Counted from the first letter of the stretch, positions 1 through 8,982 are shown. The stretch: 64,000 nt of DNA from Granulicella sp. S156 (GCF_009766105.1 NZ_LMUH01000006.1:185293-249292); one strand, 5' to 3'. Numbers and translations are program-made. Notes: generated by a model not told the origin, from the letters alone.

Positions 1-3000
1 CTGCGGCATTCCTCTTGTTTTTCGGGTACCTCCAACCTGTATCTGCACAATCGATCAATGCCACCCTTAAGGGAACAGTTGCGGACTCCTCTGGCGCTGT
101 TATCTCGGGGGCGGAGCTCACGCTCCTGGAGCCGTCAACAGGGCAGGTGATCCGGCGTGGGACTTCGCAGGCCAATGGTGATTTTGAGTTTGATGAAATT
201 AAGCCCGGTACCTATAAATTGCAGAGCAACGCGAAGGGGTTCAAGTCATTCGTTGCGCAAGACATCATCCTCGACGGTGGACAGATCCGGCGCGTCGACC
301 CTCTGATGGCGGTTGGAAATGCCGTAGATGAAGTGACCGTCGACTCGGGTGCCGCAGTGATTTCTACCGAGTCCGCAACCATCACAGATATGTTCACGGC
401 AGCGCAGCATGACGAGTCGCCGCAGGTGACGATCTATCCAAGCACGAATAATCAGTTGACAACGCTTGTGGGTGTGCAGGGCGGTGCCGGCAGTCTCGTT
501 GCCAATGGAGAGCAGCAGTCGCAGCAGACGCAGACCTTCGATGGAATTTCGAATGATCTGCAAGGCGTGCAAAACAATAATTCCAACTTTTTTGAGCAAG
601 TGAGCGCGACTACCTTCAATGCGCCAGCTGAAAGTCCAGTACCGATTGAAATCAATCAAGTGACCAAACGAGGGGCAAATAGCTTCCACGGTCGCGCGAC
701 TTACAGAATATTTAGTTCAGCATTACAGGCGACAAGCTACTTCAATACCAGCAAGACTCCATACCTGCAACATGAGTGGGATCTTGAAGCGACGGGGCCC
801 GTTTGGAGGGACCGGACCTTCTTTTTCGGAGGCTGGTTCTCGCAACGCATTCCGCTCGGCAATCAAAACCAGGCAAACGTTCCTACCACTGATTGGCGCA
901 ATGGTGTCTTCTCCACGACGATCATCGACCCTAGTACGGGTCTCCCCTTCGCGAATAACACAATCCCTACGTCGCGGATCAGTTCGGTTTCCACTGCAAT
1001 TCAGAACAACTATCTTCCTGCTCCTAACGTCAATACGAACGTGCCGGTGAACAACTATTCGTTCTATTTCCCGTTCAACAGCGATCTGTATAAGGGCGAT
1101 TGGCCGATCGCTCGTATCGACCACAATCTGACGAAAAACAACACTTTATTTGTGCGCTGGTTGATGCGGCAGACGCCCTATGTTTTGAATAATGGCCTTC
1201 CCAGCCTTATCTGGACAAGGCAGAGAAAGCATCAGCAGTGGGCTGCTGGGGACACGCATGTCTTTTCTGCGCAGCTTGTGAATAACTTCCGATTCGGCTA
1301 CTCGACGGACAACATTGTCGATGGATTGCCCGAGCATGGCGTCACTCCTCCAAACGGAAGTCAGGTGTTATCCACGATGGGTTTGGAAGGATCCAACCCC
1401 AGCCAATCGACTGGTCAGGGATTTCCGAATATCACCATCTCTGGCCTTACTCAGCTCGACGATGTGGCTGGTGGCGTCAAGGCGAACAACCATATTCTGA
1501 CGTTCAACAATACTGTCGACTGGCAGCATGGGCTTCATGCCGTGAAGTTTGGCGGCAACGTCGAACACTACAGTAACTTCTATGGTTTTGTGAATGACTA
1601 TGGAACTCTGACGTTCAACGGAACCTATACGGGCAACGCTTATGCGGACTTCCTCTTAGGCCTTCCCCAGCAGACCCAACGGACCAGCCCTCTTAGCAAT
1701 CAAACGCAGACGCTGACCGAATACGGTCTTTTCGCGCAAGACTCATTCACCGTTACACATAAGCTAAACCTAAGCTACGGCGTGCGGTGGGACCTGTACG
1801 GTACACCGACTTCCACCGATCATCTGATGTACAACTTTGATCCTTCAACTCCTGCTGGTTCCTCTGCGGGCATCATCGTCGATCCAGCGGGCCTATCAAA
1901 GGTCAGTTCTCTTTATCCAACCAACCTCATTCCTGTCACTGCTGGAAGTGCTGGAGCTATCTCTGACAAGAGCGATTTCGTTCCTCGTATCGGTGCCGCT
2001 TATAGGCTGAATGATCACTCGGTGATCCATGCGGGATATAGCATCTATACCACTCGGCTTGGTGGAGCTACGTTCAATAACTTTGAGCCCATCAATCCGC
2101 AGCTCGGGTCCACTGGTCCTTTCAGCATTAGCCAGGTCTATAACAACGTGGTTACGCCTGGGCAGGCCCCACTTCTCTCCTTTCCTAATCCGTACCCTTC
2201 CAGCACGAGCAGTGCCTCGGTCCCGAGCCAGAGTGTGAATGGGTATCCACGAAACATCAGTCATGGGCACCTTCAACAGTTCGGTGCCAGCTATGAATAT
2301 GAGATCAAGCACATAGGCCTACGCGCCTCTTATTTGGGATCACGCGGATCGGGAATCGATTATTCGCTGAACGTGAACCTGCCCGAGCCAAGCCTGCAGA
2401 CGTTTACTGCGAGCCTGAGGCCGTATCCGAATATTGTGGATGTCAATTTGCTTCGCTTCGATGGCGGAACTCATTTCAATGGGCTGCAGTTTGCCGCCAA
2501 TCGCCGTGCCGGAAGCCTCACCTTCGACGGAAGCTACTCTTACTCACGTAGTATGGCCAACTATCTGGACACCCAAAATGCTTATGACGTATTGAGTCAT
2601 TGGACGAACGATGGGGTGACGCGCAGGCACTATGCGTCGGCCAGCATGATATGGGCTCTGCCGTTTGGCAAGGGGCACCGCTATCTCGCCACAGACGGAC
2701 GTTTCATGGACAGCATTGTGGGTGGCTGGTCGACCAGCGTCCTGACGTATCTTGCATCAGGTCTCTGGTTTTCGCCATCCTTTGATGGGCCAGATCCTTC
2801 CAATACCGGAACCTTTGGTGGCTTGCCTGATCTGGTAGGGAACCCCAACAATGTTCCTGGCGGAAAGAAGGTCACGGATTGGTTCAATACGGCAGCATTC
2901 GCCATTCCGCAGACCGGGCACTTTGGTAATGCACTGCCGAATAGCCTGGAAAGTCAGCACTTCTATATGACACACGTTTCCTTGAGCAAGACTGTAGCGA

Positions 3001-3191
3001 TTACAAATCGTGTGAAGTTCAAGTTCAATACGCAGATATCGAACGTCTTCAATCATCCGCAGTTCAACGCACCGAGTGGAGATATCTCTGCGGCATCCGG
3101 CAACCAGTTCACGAGTCAATTCGGAACTTTCGATTCTCTCGAAGGCGGCCAAATACGGCAGATCACGTTTCAAGGAGGTTTTGTTTTCTGA
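1..3191 (+). CDS. Oar-like TonB-dependent receptor, 5' end outside window
   Basis: Outer-membrane receptor of the large acidobacterial Oar/carboxypeptidase-regulatory-like type. The reading frame is open to base 1, and the first residues are the hydrophobic end of a signal peptide closing at VSAQS, so the true start lies just upstream; the TTG at 15 is probably internal. About residues 20-100 form a CarboxypepD_reg-like beta-sandwich (GTVADSSGAVISGAELTLL, with a Y-K-L end strand), followed by a plug region with the FDGISNDLQGVQNN segment and then about 800 residues of beta-barrel-like sequence rich in aromatic and N/G/S residues. The C-terminus ends in F-V-F, as expected for an outer-membrane barrel. 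The stop overlaps the next ATG (TGATG), so the downstream secreted protein is probably co-translated. Substrate unknown; such receptors often import glycans or peptides. Confidence 0.85.
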   Translation, partial: AAFLLFFGYLQPVSAQSINATLKGTVADSSGAVISGAELTLLEPSTGQVIRRGTSQANGDFEFDEIKPGTYKLQSNAKGFKSFVAQDIILDGGQIRRVDPLMAVGNAVDEVTVDSGAAVISTESATITDMFTAAQHDESPQVTIYPSTNNQLTTLVGVQGGAGSLVANGEQQSQQTQTFDGISNDLQGVQNNNSNFFEQVSATTFNAPAESPVPIEINQVTKRGANSFHGRATYRIFSSALQATSYFNTSKTPYLQHEWDLEATGPVWRDRTFFFGGWFSQRIPLGNQNQANVPTTDWRNGVFSTTIIDPSTGLPFANNTIPTSRISSVSTAIQNNYLPAPNVNTNVPVNNYSFYFPFNSDLYKGDWPIARIDHNLTKNNTLFVRWLMRQTPYVLNNGLPSLIWTRQRKHQQWAAGDTHVFSAQLVNNFRFGYSTDNIVDGLPEHGVTPPNGSQVLSTMGLEGSNPSQSTGQGFPNITISGLTQLDDVAGGVKANNHILTFNNTVDWQHGLHAVKFGGNVEHYSNFYGFVNDYGTLTFNGTYTGNAYADFLLGLPQQTQRTSPLSNQTQTLTEYGLFAQDSFTVTHKLNLSYGVRWDLYGTPTSTDHLMYNFDPSTPAGSSAGIIVDPAGLSKVSSLYPTNLIPVTAGSAGAISDKSDFVPRIGAAYRLNDHSVIHAGYSIYTTRLGGATFNNFEPINPQLGSTGPFSISQVYNNVVTPGQAPLLSFPNPYPSSTSSASVPSQSVNGYPRNISHGHLQQFGASYEYEIKHIGLRASYLGSRGSGIDYSLNVNLPEPSLQTFTASLRPYPNIVDVNLLRFDGGTHFNGLQFAANRRAGSLTFDGSYSYSRSMANYLDTQNAYDVLSHWTNDGVTRRHYASASMIWALPFGKGHRYLATDGRFMDSIVGGWSTSVLTYLASGLWFSPSFDGPDPSNTGTFGGLPDLVGNPNNVPGGKKVTDWFNTAAFAIPQTGHFGNALPNSLESQHFYMTHVSLSKTVAITNRVKFKFNTQISNVFNHPQFNAPSGDISAASGNQFTSQFGTFDSLEGGQIRQITFQGGFVF

Positions 3192-4474
3192 TGAAGTTAC
3201 GAGCATTACTTATGGTTTGTCTGTCGATGGTACTTTGTGCAGCTGACGTGAAGTCGTCAGCTGCACAGACCGTGCCCTCTCTGGTAGTACCTGGATTCAC
3301 TGCGTACTCGGAGCCAAATCCAGAAGCATTGGATATAGGGGATAAGAGCCCCATCAAAGGCTGGGCGGATGCAAATACTACGGTGGCCTGGTATGGACAG
3401 ATTCGTGCAACAGGGAAGCTGGATATAGCGGTCCGCCTGCAACTGCCGAAAGGCGATAGCTCGAAGCTGCGCCTGAAGGTTGGCGACTACGATCTCGCGG
3501 TCAAAACTGTCCGCGGTTCGGCAGATGTCATCACTGTTTCTTTTGGATCGATGCAGATTGAAAAAGCTGGAGACTACCGTTTTGCGTTGTCGGGACTGAA
3601 AAGATCCGGACCGGTGTTCGGTGATATCGATTCGCTGCTCCTGACTGGAGAGGCTACGAAAGACGCGCTGTTCAATCTGACTCCACAGCGAGGCGCACCT
3701 TCCGTTCATCTCAACTTCCCCTTGCAGGACGGCGTCAAGGCCAAGTGGTTTTATAACGAGGTCACGGTAAAGACAGACCCTATCTGGTCCTACTATGAGG
3801 CGTGCGGTTTTGCGCGCGGATACTTTGGGATACAGGTCAACAGTCCAACGGAGCGCCGCATCATCTTCTCAGTTTGGGACAGTGGGAATGAAGCTGTGGA
3901 CCGCGGCAAAGTTGCCGCCGACAACCGAGTCCAGTTGCTGAAAAAAGGCCCGGACGTTGTGGCTTCCGACTTTGGCAACGAAGGCACGGGCGGCCACAGC
4001 CACATGGTCTATCCCTGGAAGACGGGCGATACATACCGCTTCCTGGTGAGCGCGGAGCCGGATGGCACGACGACGGTTTACACCGGCTATTTTTACTTTC
4101 CGGAGAAGCATGCGTGGGGACTGATCGCCAGCTTTCGCGCTCCCAAGGACGGAGAGTACCTACGGCATCTTTACTCGTTCAACGAGGACTTTGAAGGTGC
4201 AAATGGGCAGCAGAAGCGACTCGCTGATTTTGGCAATCAATGGATTAAGACGACAGACAATCAGTGGATGGAGTTGACCAAGGCGCGTTTTACGCACACC
4301 GCGCGCGGGATCTACAAAGACCGTATCGATCGCGGGGCAGGCGTTGTTGGCGACCAGTTTTATCTTACGAATGGCGGCTTCAAAGCGGAGACGATCGAGT
4401 ACAACGATGAGATCAGCAGACCTGCAACCGGGAAGCAGCCTGATGTTGTGTTGCCGGATACGCATCTTCCCTAA
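3191..4474 (+). CDS. Secreted DUF5077/DUF3472 domain protein
   Basis: Protein of 427 residues with a signal peptide (about residues 1-25, ending SSAAQ). The N-terminal third (about 30-150) resembles the DUF5077 beta-sandwich. Residues about 170-410 match the DUF3472 type, with the typical segments YFGIQVNSPTERRIIFSVWDS, EGTGGHSHMVYPWKTGDTYRF and a late W-M-E-L-T strand. The start ATG shares one base with the stop of the receptor gene (TGATG), indicating translational coupling and possibly a shared function at the cell surface. DUF3472 proteins are generally found near glycan-degradation genes; the biochemical activity is not established. No catalytic residues can be assigned from the sequence. 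Confidence 0.8.
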   Translation: MKLRALLMVCLSMVLCAADVKSSAAQTVPSLVVPGFTAYSEPNPEALDIGDKSPIKGWADANTTVAWYGQIRATGKLDIAVRLQLPKGDSSKLRLKVGDYDLAVKTVRGSADVITVSFGSMQIEKAGDYRFALSGLKRSGPVFGDIDSLLLTGEATKDALFNLTPQRGAPSVHLNFPLQDGVKAKWFYNEVTVKTDPIWSYYEACGFARGYFGIQVNSPTERRIIFSVWDSGNEAVDRGKVAADNRVQLLKKGPDVVASDFGNEGTGGHSHMVYPWKTGDTYRFLVSAEPDGTTTVYTGYFYFPEKHAWGLIASFRAPKDGEYLRHLYSFNEDFEGANGQQKRLADFGNQWIKTTDNQWMELTKARFTHTARGIYKDRIDRGAGVVGDQFYLTNGGFKAETIEYNDEISRPATGKQPDVVLPDTHLP

Positions 4475-4486
4475 GATGAAAACCGC

Positions 4487-5275
4487 TCAGGCTTCCAGTT
4501 GAACGAGTCGTGCGGGCCGTTCGAAGCGTGTTGGATGAATGGCGTGTGCGAGGCAGCTGAGTCCGTCCAGCAACGTGTGAGCGGGCGTGTTCAGGAACTC
4601 ATCGGGCACGCAGAAGACTCGGCGCTCTCGGACGGCGCGAAGGTCGTGCCATCCGCGCTTCTCAATCACACGACGAAGTGGGACGCGATCGCCAGCGCCG
4701 CACCAGGCGAAGACCAGTACGTCGGGGTCGGCGGTGGCGATGGCTTCAGCCGTGGTGTGTGCGCCGGGAGTGCCGATAAAGTCTCCACCAGAGGCTTCAA
4801 CAAGCTCTGCAACCCAGGTCTGTGAGTGGATGAGAGGGTTGCCCCACTCTTCGCAGTAGACGCGTGGACGAGGAAGGTCCGATGTCTTTGCCCTTGTGGT
4901 GTCGAGCACGTTGTTGAAGTGTTCAACGAGGGATTCTCCCTGCGAGACGGAGTCCGTCAGGCTTGCCAGCAGGCGTATGTCGGAGACGATGTTTGCGAGA
5001 TTGTGTGGCGCGAAGGCTAGTACCGGCAGCGACGCTTTGAGGATGGCGGCCAGCGACTCCATACGATATGGAACGGATGCGATGACGAGTGTGGGTGCGG
5101 TGGCGACGATCTGTGCGGTGTCGGCGGTCCATGAGTCCTGCAGTACCGGAAGCCCACGCGCGGCGAGTTCAGGGAGAGCTTCGAGGCAGTAGCGTGTATG
5201 CGCGCAGAGGCAATCCAGGCGGCCAAGTGCCGCTAGTGTGAGGGTGATCGAAGGCTGGAGCGAAGCGATGCGCAT
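4487..5275 (-). CDS. BtuF/TroA-like substrate-binding protein
   Basis: Protein of 262 residues matching class III periplasmic-binding folds used for cobalamin and iron complexes: N-terminal RIASLQPSITLTLAALG, the middle helix region, then EEWGNPLIHSQTWVAELVEASGG and DPDVLVFAWCG, which are typical BtuF-like positions. It has no signal peptide, so it may act in the cytoplasm or as a corrinoid-handling protein rather than as a transporter subunit; no permease or ATPase is adjacent. It is convergent with the DUF3472 gene (12 bases between stops). Ligand is inferred only from family resemblance. Confidence 0.75.
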   Translation of the reverse strand: MRIASLQPSITLTLAALGRLDCLCAHTRYCLEALPELAARGLPVLQDSWTADTAQIVATAPTLVIASVPYRMESLAAILKASLPVLAFAPHNLANIVSDIRLLASLTDSVSQGESLVEHFNNVLDTTRAKTSDLPRPRVYCEEWGNPLIHSQTWVAELVEASGGDFIGTPGAHTTAEAIATADPDVLVFAWCGAGDRVPLRRVIEKRGWHDLRAVRERRVFCVPDEFLNTPAHTLLDGLSCLAHAIHPTRFERPARLVQLEA

Positions 5276-5463
5276 AGTGGTAGAGATTTCATAGTACGTG
5301 CGGAAGGTGCCGAGACTTTAAGCGAACCCAACTCACAGGGGCAGCTTCCGAAGGGACTGTAATGGCCAACGGCAATTGAAGGCACGGTTCGGTTCCCCGC
5401 GAGGTGCGTCAAATTGATTCAGTCTGACGGAACCAACGGTTACGCATAATCGTACAATTTCGC

Positions 5464-6270
5464 ATGAGGATCATCTACTCGACTCTTCTCATGCTCTTTT
5501 CCGTTTCCCGCCTTCTAGCGCAGGAGGCCGTGCCAGTCATGGTCAACACTGGCACCGGCAAAGTGGAAATGGTTGTTTCTGGCGCAGGCCATCCTACCGT
5601 TGTTTTGGAATCCGGTTTTAGCGATACCTACGAATACTGGGATGCGGTCGTGGCGACCCTATCTACCAAGGTGAAGACAGTACGATATAACCGCGCCGGC
5701 ATCGGGCATTCCCCTTTGACAGACAAGCCGCGAACTGCTGTGGAGATTGCGACGGAACTACATACAGCTCTGGCCAATGCGAAGATCGCTCCTCCCTACA
5801 TTCTGGTTGGGCATTCGGCTGGAGGGATGTACGTCCGGGTCTTTGCACACCTTTTCCCAGCAGATGTTGCTGGAATGGTGCTCGTCGACCCCGCCCCAGA
5901 GGCTTTCTATTCAATGGTGGCCCAGGAAGATCCGGCTCTGTGGAAGATGATGCAAGATGATCTAAAGAATATGCCACTCGGAGCAGGGGCACAGATGAGC
6001 GAGAATGCCAAGACCGTGGAAGAGGTGAAAGCTGCGTTTCCTCTGCCGCAAGTTCCTGTCGTGGTGATTTCAGGAACGAAAGTGCAGCCTCCAGTCTTCA
6101 CTCCCGAACGCCGGAGAGAAATGACGTCCCTTCAGACGGCGCTCGTGCAGCATATACCCGGGGCTCAACAAGTGGAGGCTACTGGATGTGGTCACAATAT
6201 TCCCGGCGATTGCCCTTCAATCATCAGTGACACCATATTGACAATGGCCGCGAAGCAGATGGGCAAGTGA
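5464..6270 (+). CDS. Secreted alpha/beta hydrolase
   Basis: Protein of 268 residues with an N-terminal signal peptide (cleavage near LLAQE, residue 19-20). The alpha/beta-hydrolase core is clear: V-L-E-S-G-F-S before the oxyanion strand, the nucleophile elbow GHSAGG at about residue 118-123, the acid in VLVDPAPE or VVVISG...region, and a late GCGHNIPGD carrying the catalytic histidine. Probably an exported esterase or lactonase-type enzyme of the AB_hydrolase_1 group. It stands alone, with a 188-base divergent intergenic region shared with the BtuF-like gene. Substrate unknown. Confidence 0.82.
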   Translation: MRIIYSTLLMLFSVSRLLAQEAVPVMVNTGTGKVEMVVSGAGHPTVVLESGFSDTYEYWDAVVATLSTKVKTVRYNRAGIGHSPLTDKPRTAVEIATELHTALANAKIAPPYILVGHSAGGMYVRVFAHLFPADVAGMVLVDPAPEAFYSMVAQEDPALWKMMQDDLKNMPLGAGAQMSENAKTVEEVKAAFPLPQVPVVVISGTKVQPPVFTPERRREMTSLQTALVQHIPGAQQVEATGCGHNIPGDCPSIISDTILTMAAKQMGK

Positions 6271-6467
6271 TTTCCTCAATCACTTTGCACACAGGCTCCG
6301 AGACGTGGCTTGGCTCGGCACAACCAAACTGACGAAAACTCTTCATCGCGCCTTATCGTGCGCCGCGACAAGATGCACTGTCTCAAATCCTGAGAACGTG
6401 AGGGCGAGCATTCGTGTCGCTCTGCCAGCTCCTGAGCCGAGTTTTGTAACGACCTCATCCATGTTTG

Positions 6468-8255
6468 CTACGCTTCTTTGTCCGGCTTGCCGAAGCCTTC
6501 GGCGTGCTCCATGTCGAGCGCCTGCTCGAGTTCTCCGCGTTCGATGGCCGCTTCGATGCGTGCCTCTTCGCCACGCAGAAACACGGTGCGCACCTTCGTG
6601 AGTCGATCGCGGTTGTGCTTGAGGAAGGCTTGCAAATCTTCCTCTTCGCCGACCAGTTCGAGGCATTGAGGCAGACGGGCAGGCGGAATCTCGCCGGTGT
6701 CCATGACGAGATCTTCGTTCTTGAGATAGCCGCCGATCACGCGGTGCAGCAGTGCCTGTTCGATGCCGTGCTCCTTGGCCTGTTGCAGGAGATAGCCGCC
6801 GAGGCTCTGTGGTGCGAGCCGTTTCCACCACGAGCCAGAGCTGTGCATCTCTGACGCGGAGAAGTAGAGCCGTAAAACGCTGAGATGTTCCATATCGCTC
6901 CCTTGAACATAGCCGAAATCGTTGATGCTTTCGAGGAGATCCGCCTCGTCTTCGCCGCTCGCATGGTTACGCATTTTAGTGATGACTGCCAGTGACATGC
7001 CTTCGTCGAGGTTCATGCTGAGATGTTTGCTTTTGCCGACGCGCTGGGCCTGGTAGATGCTGGAGTGTCCGGAGAAGAGATAGCTGATGACGCAGGCGAT
7101 GGCGGCGTAGGCTCCGGCCTCCGCGCCGAAGAGTTCAACGGCCATGAGCGTCGAGGCGATCGGCGTATTGGCGGCTCCGGCAAAGACAGCGACAAAGCCC
7201 ATGCCCGCAAGCAGGGACGAGGGCAGGGGCAGTATGCCGGAGAGGGCATTGCCGAGTGTAGAGCCGATGTAGAACAGCGGCGTGACCTCGCCGCCTTTGA
7301 AGCCGCTGCCTAGCGTGACGGCGGTGAAGAGAAACTTCGCCGCCCAGTCGTAGATGGGAAGTTTGTGATCGAACGAGGCGACGATGGTGGGGATGCCGAG
7401 GCCGATGTACTTCGTGGTGCCGAGAGCGAAGACTGCGGCGCTGACGAGTATGCCTCCAACGGCGGGCCGCAGCGGTGCGAAGGCGATGCGTCTGCGGACG
7501 AAGTGTGCGATGGCGTGCGTGACCTTGGCGAAGGCCATGCCCACCAGGCCGAACGCCACGCCCGCAGCCATGGCGGCGAGGATGCCTTTGATGTTCATCT
7601 GCGGAACGCTGGTTACGCGATAGAGCGTGTGATGCACTCCCCAGGCGTGGGTGACAAGGTCGCCGACGAAGGCGGCGATCATGCAAGGGGCGAGTGCTTC
7701 ATAGCTGAGGCGGCCGATGGCGAGCACTTCGATGCCGAAGATGGCCCCTGCCAGGGGTGTTCCGAAGACCGAGCCGAAGCCGGCGCTGATGCCCGCCATT
7801 AGCAGGATGCGGCGGTCGCGAGGAACGAGGCGCAGCGGCCGGGTGAGCTGGTCGGCTAGCGAGGCTCCGGTTTGCAGCGCGGTGCCTTCGCGGCCGGCGG
7901 AGCCTCCGAAGAGATGTGTGAGAAAGGTGCCGAGCAGAATGAGCGGCGTCATCCGAAAGGGAATGACGGACTTGGGGTCGTGGATCTCTTCGAGGAGAAG
8001 ATTGTTTCCAGCTTCGACCGAGCGGCCGAGGTAGTGGTACATCAGGCCGACAAGCACGCCCACCGGCGCTAGCAGAAGGATGATCCACTTGTGGCTTTCG
8101 CGCACATTGGTAGCGAAGTTGAGTGAGACCAGCAGCAGGGCCGACGCGCTGCCAGCGAGAACGCCGACGACCGCAGAGATCGGTATCCAGCGAGCCAGAT
8201 CGAGCAGCAAACGAAGTTGTTCGGAGAGATAACGGCGACGAGATGTTTCGGACAA
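6468..8255 (-). CDS. CLC-F type fluoride/proton antiporter with C-terminal DUF190-like domain
   Basis: 595-residue membrane protein. Residues about 15-430 are a CLC channel/antiporter core with several hydrophobic helices. The anion-path motif is GGSAGREGTALQ and a later motif is GSGFKGGEVTPLFYIG; the GREGT form is the one typical of CLC-F fluoride exporters rather than the GKEGP form of chloride CLCs. Residues about 459-560 (LRLYFSASE..., EHGIEQALLHRVIGGY, RLPQCLELVGEEEDL) align with the DUF190 family, whose stand-alone member lies beside crcB at 11829. The start is TTG with GGAGG four bases upstream. The leader is a fluoride riboswitch (8256-8326), which fixes the role as fluoride detoxification. 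A short acidic tail follows the added domain. The DUF190 assignment is my alignment by eye. Confidence 0.9.
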   Translation of the reverse strand: MSETSRRRYLSEQLRLLLDLARWIPISAVVGVLAGSASALLLVSLNFATNVRESHKWIILLLAPVGVLVGLMYHYLGRSVEAGNNLLLEEIHDPKSVIPFRMTPLILLGTFLTHLFGGSAGREGTALQTGASLADQLTRPLRLVPRDRRILLMAGISAGFGSVFGTPLAGAIFGIEVLAIGRLSYEALAPCMIAAFVGDLVTHAWGVHHTLYRVTSVPQMNIKGILAAMAAGVAFGLVGMAFAKVTHAIAHFVRRRIAFAPLRPAVGGILVSAAVFALGTTKYIGLGIPTIVASFDHKLPIYDWAAKFLFTAVTLGSGFKGGEVTPLFYIGSTLGNALSGILPLPSSLLAGMGFVAVFAGAANTPIASTLMAVELFGAEAGAYAAIACVISYLFSGHSSIYQAQRVGKSKHLSMNLDEGMSLAVITKMRNHASGEDEADLLESINDFGYVQGSDMEHLSVLRLYFSASEMHSSGSWWKRLAPQSLGGYLLQQAKEHGIEQALLHRVIGGYLKNEDLVMDTGEIPPARLPQCLELVGEEEDLQAFLKHNRDRLTKVRTVFLRGEEARIEAAIERGELEQALDMEHAEGFGKPDKEA

Positions 8256-8328
8256 AGTACCTCCTACCTGGATGAGTAGGAGTTATTAGCGCCGCAGTGC
8301 GGTGCGTCCGGCGAACTCCATCGCCATG
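8256..8328 (-). promoter_or_regulatory. Fluoride riboswitch (crcB motif), translational type
   Basis: Read on the minus strand, the leader carries the crcB-motif core: GGCG-ATGGAGTT-CGCC hairpin (8325-8310), a second hairpin CCGC/GCGG (about 8302-8292), the GCTAATAA joining element, and AACTCC (8284-8279), which can form the pseudoknot with GGAGTT. The downstream CTCCTAC (8282-8276) is also perfectly complementary to GTAGGAG (8267-8261), which contains the Shine-Dalgarno of the CLC-F gene. Ligand-free RNA would hide the ribosome site; fluoride binding would claim CTCC for the pseudoknot and release it. The fold agrees with the known Thermotoga-type fluoride aptamer; the switching mechanism is inferred. 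Confidence 0.9.
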
Positions 8329-8425
8329 GCTGTTAACCAGAAGATAGCAGGGCGTTTGAGCGAGCGTCAATTACGCGAGGGAGGGGCCGACGTATTTTAT
8401 TCATTGTGGAATTGCGTTTGTTTTT

Positions 8426-8607
8426 CTGGTTTGTCATTCCGAGCGTAGCGAGCGAACCTGCTGTCTCCCGTTCTTTGTTCGTACCACCTCAAGGTCGTAG
8501 GCCAAAACTGCAGGGGTGCGGTTTGCACTGACGCATAACGTTTGTGGTGGCACTGGCGAAGAACGGGAGACAGCAGGTTCGCTCACTACGCTCGGAATGA
8601 CAACCAG
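8426..8607. repeat. Long inverted repeat with about 49-base arms
   Basis: Nearly perfect inverted repeat: the left arm begins CTGGTTTGTCATTCCGAG at 8426 and the right arm ends CTCGGAATGACAACCAG at 8607, with the matching continuing through GGTTCGCTC / GAGCGAACC and the GGGAGACAGCAGG block. The centre (about 8476-8558) is unique. It has the GTCAT...ATGAC ends shared by other repeats in this window, so it belongs to an extragenic palindrome or MITE-like family; no transposase is present. Confidence 0.8.
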
Positions 8608-8610
8608 AAA

Positions 8611-8661
8611 GGCAAAAGGCAAAAGGCAAAAGCAAAAGGCAAAAGGCAAAAGGCAAAAGCA
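8611..8661. repeat. Tandem GGCAAAA heptamer array
   Basis: Seven head-to-tail copies of GGCAAAA (one shortened to GCAAAA) follow directly after the long inverted repeat. Such short tandem arrays change copy number by slippage. It lies upstream of the 26-codon ORF at 8759 and could influence promoter spacing, though no promoter overlap is evident. Confidence 0.85.
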
Positions 8662-8758
8662 GATTCCCTGCGGGAATGACAAGCCAGAAAAGCAAAAGCA
8701 GAAAAGCAGAACTCTGGTAAGCTACTATTACTCGACATCTCGACGAAAGGAAGAAACC

Positions 8759-8839
8759 ATGAACACACTCAATATGCCCACCATGCCAGCCGAGCTCAAG
8801 CCGTCGGTCGCGTTTCTTCCTGACGTCTCGCGCAGCTAG
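8759..8839 (+). CDS. Candidate 26-residue peptide
   Basis: ATG preceded by AAGGAAG five bases upstream, a good ribosome site; 26 codons and a TAG stop. The peptide starts MNTLNMPTMP, is proline- and methionine-rich and has no transmembrane segment. A hairpin with a TTCG loop and T-rich tail follows 40 bases after the stop, so it looks like a small transcription unit of its own or a leader peptide for the ABC exporter that begins 140 bases downstream. I do not recognise a family. It could be a chance ORF, but the site spacing and terminator argue for expression. Confidence 0.4.
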   Translation: MNTLNMPTMPAELKPSVAFLPDVSRS

Positions 8840-8877
8840 ACCCCCTTTTCAGTTCGATCTAAAGGTCTTCAGCGCAG

Positions 8878-8920
8878 TCTGAGGGCGGCCTTCGGCACGC
8901 CTCTTTTCCTTTTCAACCTC
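8878..8920 (+). terminator. Intrinsic terminator or attenuator after the small ORF
   Basis: GAGGGCGGCC-TTCG-GCACGCCTC can fold as an imperfect GC-rich stem with a TTCG tetraloop and is followed by CTTTTCCTTTT. It sits between the 26-codon ORF and the ABC exporter gene, so it could end the short transcript or act as an attenuator for the exporter. Confidence 0.55.
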
Positions 8921-8982
8921 TCAACTTTGATCAGCCTGTGGGCCTCGTGTCCGCGGCCTTTGATTCTTCAGTGAGCTTTTTT

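Noticed and set aside
5276..5463. Possible cobalamin riboswitch in the divergent region near the BtuF-like gene
   Set aside because: GGTGCC, GGGGCAG and ACTGTAA resemble parts of the core on the plus strand, but no B12 box is present and the order does not fit; the gene downstream on that strand is a hydrolase.
6305..6854. Plus-strand open frames overlapping the 3' end of the CLC-F gene
   Set aside because: They are antisense shadows of the DUF190-like domain and have no ribosome sites.
8426..8661. CRISPR array
   Set aside because: The repeats are heptamers and one inverted pair, without regular spacers or cas genes.
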